Origin: Myxococcales bacterium
GTDB taxonomy: Bacteria > Myxococcota_A > Polyangia > Polyangiales > Polyangiaceae
Length of the DNA stretch: 44,825 nt
Direction: 5' to 3'
Assembly (NCBI GenBank): GCA_016191785.1
Contig: JACPVJ010000168.1
Location: 1-44,825 of the forward strand
In this document: piece by piece, positions 43,201 through 44,825 of the stretch
Layout of the letters: each line of letters starts with the position of its first letter
Position numbering within the stretch: position 1 is the first letter of the stretch
Translations under genes and position numbers: made by a program
Notes under the pieces: model-generated
Databases searched by the model: none
The model's input: the letters and a program-made list of their open reading frames with translations, nothing else
Told to the model about the DNA's origin: nothing

Positions 43201-44486
43201 TTGACGAACTCGTCGACCGCCGTCTTGTAGCGCTGCTGCTTGAAGTAGGTCCAAGCCTGCTTGTACATCGAGACGCCGTAGACCGGCGGCTTCTTGAACT
43301 GCATCGAGTGCTGGTAGGCACTCACGGCGCGATTGAAGTTGTACGGCCCGCCCTTGGGGTCCACCTGATCGAAGTGGTTGTTCCCGATCTGCCACCAGAT
43401 CTCGGCCAGGTAGCGCGGGTCTTCACCGGGGCGCGCGGGCTGCGGCAGCGGCTTGCAGTCGAGGGGGTACGGGTCCCGGTACGAAAGCTCTTCCTCGGCG
43501 GTGCCGACGGGTGCGCCCTTGCCCTTCGCCGGCGGCTTCGCCGCGGGCTTGGGCGGCGCCTTCTTCGCCGCGCCCTTGCCCAGCGCGCCGCCGTCGAGCG
43601 GCACGGGGTGTTTGTTGTTCCAGTCGTTCCAGAACTTGTCGTCGTGATCTTGCTCCAGCGGCTGAAGCTCGAGCTTGCTCGCGTCCTTCTTGTCCGCCTT
43701 GATCTGATAGCGGTTGTTGCAGACCAGCGCGCGCCAGGCCTGCTGCCCCTCTTCGATCTTGGCAGAGTCGGTGTAGGCGTGACCCAGGAAGTAGTGCACC
43801 GCAGCCATCTCTTCGTACTGCGGGTACTCGTCGATGATGCGGCGGTAGAGCGCGATGGCCGGCTCGAGCCCGGCCGCGAGATCGCCCTCTTGTGCCTCGC
43901 GCGCGCGCTCTTCGTAGAGCGCCGCCAGCCGGAACATGCCGTCGGGGGTGGCCGACGGGTGAGCGTTGTCGCCGCTGTACTGCGCGATGAAGGCCTCGAG
44001 GCGCTTGATCGCCTCCGCCCGGGCCTCTTTCAGCCCCTTCTTCTCGACGCCGATGTCGCGATCGAGCGCATTCAGGATGCGACGACGACGCTCTTCGTAG
44101 TGATGGCGCACGATCATCGTGAGCGTGTCGCGGAACTCCTTGGCGCCCTTCTCGTAGTCCTTGGCCTCTTGCTTCAGGACCTCGTACGCCTTGAGCTGCC
44201 CGGCGCTGGGCGGGGGCGCCGGGGGCGCGCCCTTCTTGATCTTGATGTCGGGCGGTGCGGACGCCGGGGCCCCGGGCGTGGCGGGCGCTGCCGAAGCGGT
44301 CGGCAGCGTTCCCGAGCTGGCCGGCGCCGCCGAACCGGCAGGTGCGCCCGCCGACGGCGCGGCCGGAGCGCCGGGCTTGGCCGGCGCCGGCGGCTTGCCC
44401 GGCTGAGAGACGGCGACGGACGGGGCGATCAGCGAGCCGGCGATCGAAGCCAGCAAGAGCCAGTTGCGGGGAACTCGGCGAATCAC
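40239..44486 (-). CDS. gltD: GltD/NfsD (AgmU)-like giant periplasmic TPR protein
   Basis: A 1415-residue protein with a signal peptide (NWLLLASIAGSLIAPSVAVS) and a Pro/Ala-rich, low-complexity linker to residue ~95. The rest is a long array of TPR-like helices; recognisable units include AIALYRRIIDEYPQYEEMAAVHYFLGHAY, FNRAVSAYQHSM and AIEMYELFISKYGNEATL. It has the order and form of GltD/AgmU, the periplasmic scaffold that trails the Glt complex. GTG 44486 overlaps the stop of the upstream coiled-coil gene by 4 bases. There is no enzymatic motif. An alternative is NfsD of the sporulation machine; the sequence alone cannot distinguish them. Confidence 0.82.
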   Translation of the reverse strand: MIRRVPRNWLLLASIAGSLIAPSVAVSQPGKPPAPAKPGAPAAPSAGAPAGSAAPASSGTLPTASAAPATPGAPASAPPDIKIKKGAPPAPPPSAGQLKAYEVLKQEAKDYEKGAKEFRDTLTMIVRHHYEERRRRILNALDRDIGVEKKGLKEARAEAIKRLEAFIAQYSGDNAHPSATPDGMFRLAALYEERAREAQEGDLAAGLEPAIALYRRIIDEYPQYEEMAAVHYFLGHAYTDSAKIEEGQQAWRALVCNNRYQIKADKKDASKLELQPLEQDHDDKFWNDWNNKHPVPLDGGALGKGAAKKAPPKPAAKPPAKGKGAPVGTAEEELSYRDPYPLDCKPLPQPARPGEDPRYLAEIWWQIGNNHFDQVDPKGGPYNFNRAVSAYQHSMQFKKPPVYGVSMYKQAWTYFKQQRYKTAVDEFVKLLHHADDLEAKTGDPGADFRQEAFTYIAGSLTYVDFEGPPGEHPYIPRNDVLDTEPNPLVAEEKMAIGIARVQDPALVPQDKKWSVEIYKALAQEYIEITQNRNAIATLELTLKKYPMDRDAPVMQNRVADLYDQLTRLSPEGSPAKAEASAKALEARTKLAAYVGATPWTDANRDDPEALSQAEQLVKGGLRRAAADHTNAGRIFYNKALELSNPSEQKVQIEKAIDEYRMAETGWAGFLNQDPNALDAYESKFWLADARYWVVVLQVAINRSPTPTEVQKAREAAVAVRDSNEDDKYMQPAGYYVVTIAEKVLEDEYRKHADSKGAQGLQKREEVRFNGEDPNTRTVIKDPIPAQVLEAVKARDEYNARVSAERDPKGNGLLYAFQNAEYFFVYGDFASAKLRYQAMYDQHCGKNEWGYKSWDKLMSMALFERDNAASKKLTEGKSCAYDEGSKKAEEDKRNPIRQGLAYRDAAELFDKASKMPDGPERQKTWRQAAVAYKTALDAAPARDEAPEAAMNGAFAWKKIGEYDKAIEMYELFISKYGNEATLQKLKNGDTKAKPPVVAEPKKYEERVKYLKDAYDALAGSYVLFFDYPKAAQTFDKISSIDHFQPAGRRDSARQAMSLYSSLGDQSAMQKSRDRFKSLGASPKEIAEADYIIASSDLKKWDEYSPDTGANQTARKNAQNSMMNYYDANKKKSEAAQYVVHAAYHVAKTKVAAGSGDTDKWWKSTMEAWEAYKKVAPTKDGKNAAMGSPEATMAAQAEYTMLDQEITKKFDYESGHNRFKGTPVQVIEAYRKQAGVAKQWYDKLQVIIDKYVSPEYSTVAIARQGTLYDSLRTGLYNVRPPELQMFDKKQEAMLKKAEESDNPDLQEKVDAIRVKVQQAWRDARDKEINGADEIMVDRYGNSIMLSRRYNVSHPGVIHAIRRLAFFTDVIGEAKMKQFTAKVKDLNYTEGMFLKMRPGQVTRPEPEGMPRPLPVLPQ

Positions 44487-44824
44487 AGGTCACCTCCGGC
44501 GTCGTCGAGGACTTCGCGCAGCTCGTCGTTGAGGTTCTGCTCCTCGCGAGCGCGCTCGCGCTGCAGGTTACGGACGCGCATCAGCTGCTCTTCACGAAGC
44601 TCCCACGCGTGCTGCACGATGCCGACGTCGGCTCGCAGCACGATGCTCTTCAGGCGGTCTCGGACCAGCCCGAAGTTCTTCATCGCCAGCTCGCCCACCA
44701 AGAGCCGGGCTTGCTCGTCGAGCTCGTCCAGGTTGCTCGCGAACTTGTCGAGCGACGCCGCCTCTTTCTCGACCTGCTCGCGCAGGTTCTGGGCCTGGGC
44801 GTCGGCCTCGCGCTCGAGGCGCCC
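44483..44824 (-). CDS. coiled-coil protein, C-terminal part only (5' end outside the window)
   Basis: The frame is open to the right edge, so only the last 113 codons are visible. The protein is helical and rich in Glu, Arg, Leu and Gln (READAQAQNLREQVEKEAAS, LREEQLMRVRNLQRER), with heptad spacing typical of a coiled coil, and ends in DDAGGDL. Its stop overlaps the GltD-like start in GTGA, so it is the gene before gltD in the operon. It may be a cytoplasmic or periplasmic scaffold; no name can be given from this fragment. Confidence 0.65.
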   Translation of the reverse strand, partial: GRLEREADAQAQNLREQVEKEAASLDKFASNLDELDEQARLLVGELAMKNFGLVRDRLKSIVLRADVGIVQHAWELREEQLMRVRNLQRERAREEQNLNDELREVLDDAGGDL

Positions 44825-44825
44825 C

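Noticed and set aside
1..44825. Insertion sequences, CRISPR arrays, tRNA genes or phage attachment sites
   Set aside because: No transposase or integrase motifs, no regular spaced repeats and no tRNA-like cloverleaf ends were seen, and base composition is even across the window.

Overview
This 44.8-kb, high-GC window carries ordinary chromosomal genes packed on both strands, with no gene-free stretch longer than about 260 bases. I see no tRNA, rRNA, insertion sequence, integrase or CRISPR array. The gene content points to the Myxococcota, probably a Polyangiales-like lineage. The main reasons are the Glt/Nfs-type envelope machine with an AgmX/PglI C-terminal domain, many lipoproteins, and paired class-3-like polysaccharide export proteins. 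The assignment rests on gene content and motifs, not on a database search.

Left part (1-21.7 kb): a 5'-truncated alpha/beta hydrolase and a SAM methyltransferase on the plus strand converge on an RluB-type rRNA pseudouridine synthase, with a 161-bp tail-to-tail overlap. Two tandem lipoproteins with Ca-loop-like repeats follow on the minus strand. Next come a small ribbon-helix-helix protein behind a good sigma70 promoter, lepA, and an active/inactive pair of M16 peptidases ending at a long hairpin. On the minus strand, mazG, rlmN, a phosphohexomutase and a beta-barrel protein form one apparent operon, and a crotonase is divergent from mazG. A PDZ lipoprotein, ygfZ and a cysteine synthase form a second minus-strand operon. 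A glutamine-amidotransferase homologue that has lost its nucleophile, an NTF2-like lipoprotein, a patatin and another lipoprotein complete this part.

Middle (21.7-33.5 kb): an acyl carrier protein is followed by two tandem proteins. Each joins a complete ketosynthase to a second ketosynthase-like half without a nucleophile. This compact ACP-KS-KS operon is divergent from a second crotonase. Then come a MoxR ATPase, a tiny membrane protein coupled to a flippase-like protein, and an operon maf - GT39 glycosyltransferase - 87-residue protein - rluD. A predicted outer-membrane protein closes the section.

Right part (33.5-44.8 kb, all minus strand): this is the most interesting region. Reading in the direction of transcription, a coiled-coil protein, GltD/NfsD-like, GltE/NfsE-like and GltF/NfsF-like proteins are followed by a small TolQ/MotA-like membrane protein and a GltG/NfsG (PglI)-like TonB-type protein. 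Next to them, behind a near-consensus promoter, lie a periplasmic protein, an outer-membrane beta-barrel and a short Wza-family (OPX) lipoprotein. The layout suggests a trans-envelope machine working with polysaccharide export, as Nfs does with spore coat in Myxococcus. Its exact role here is inference.
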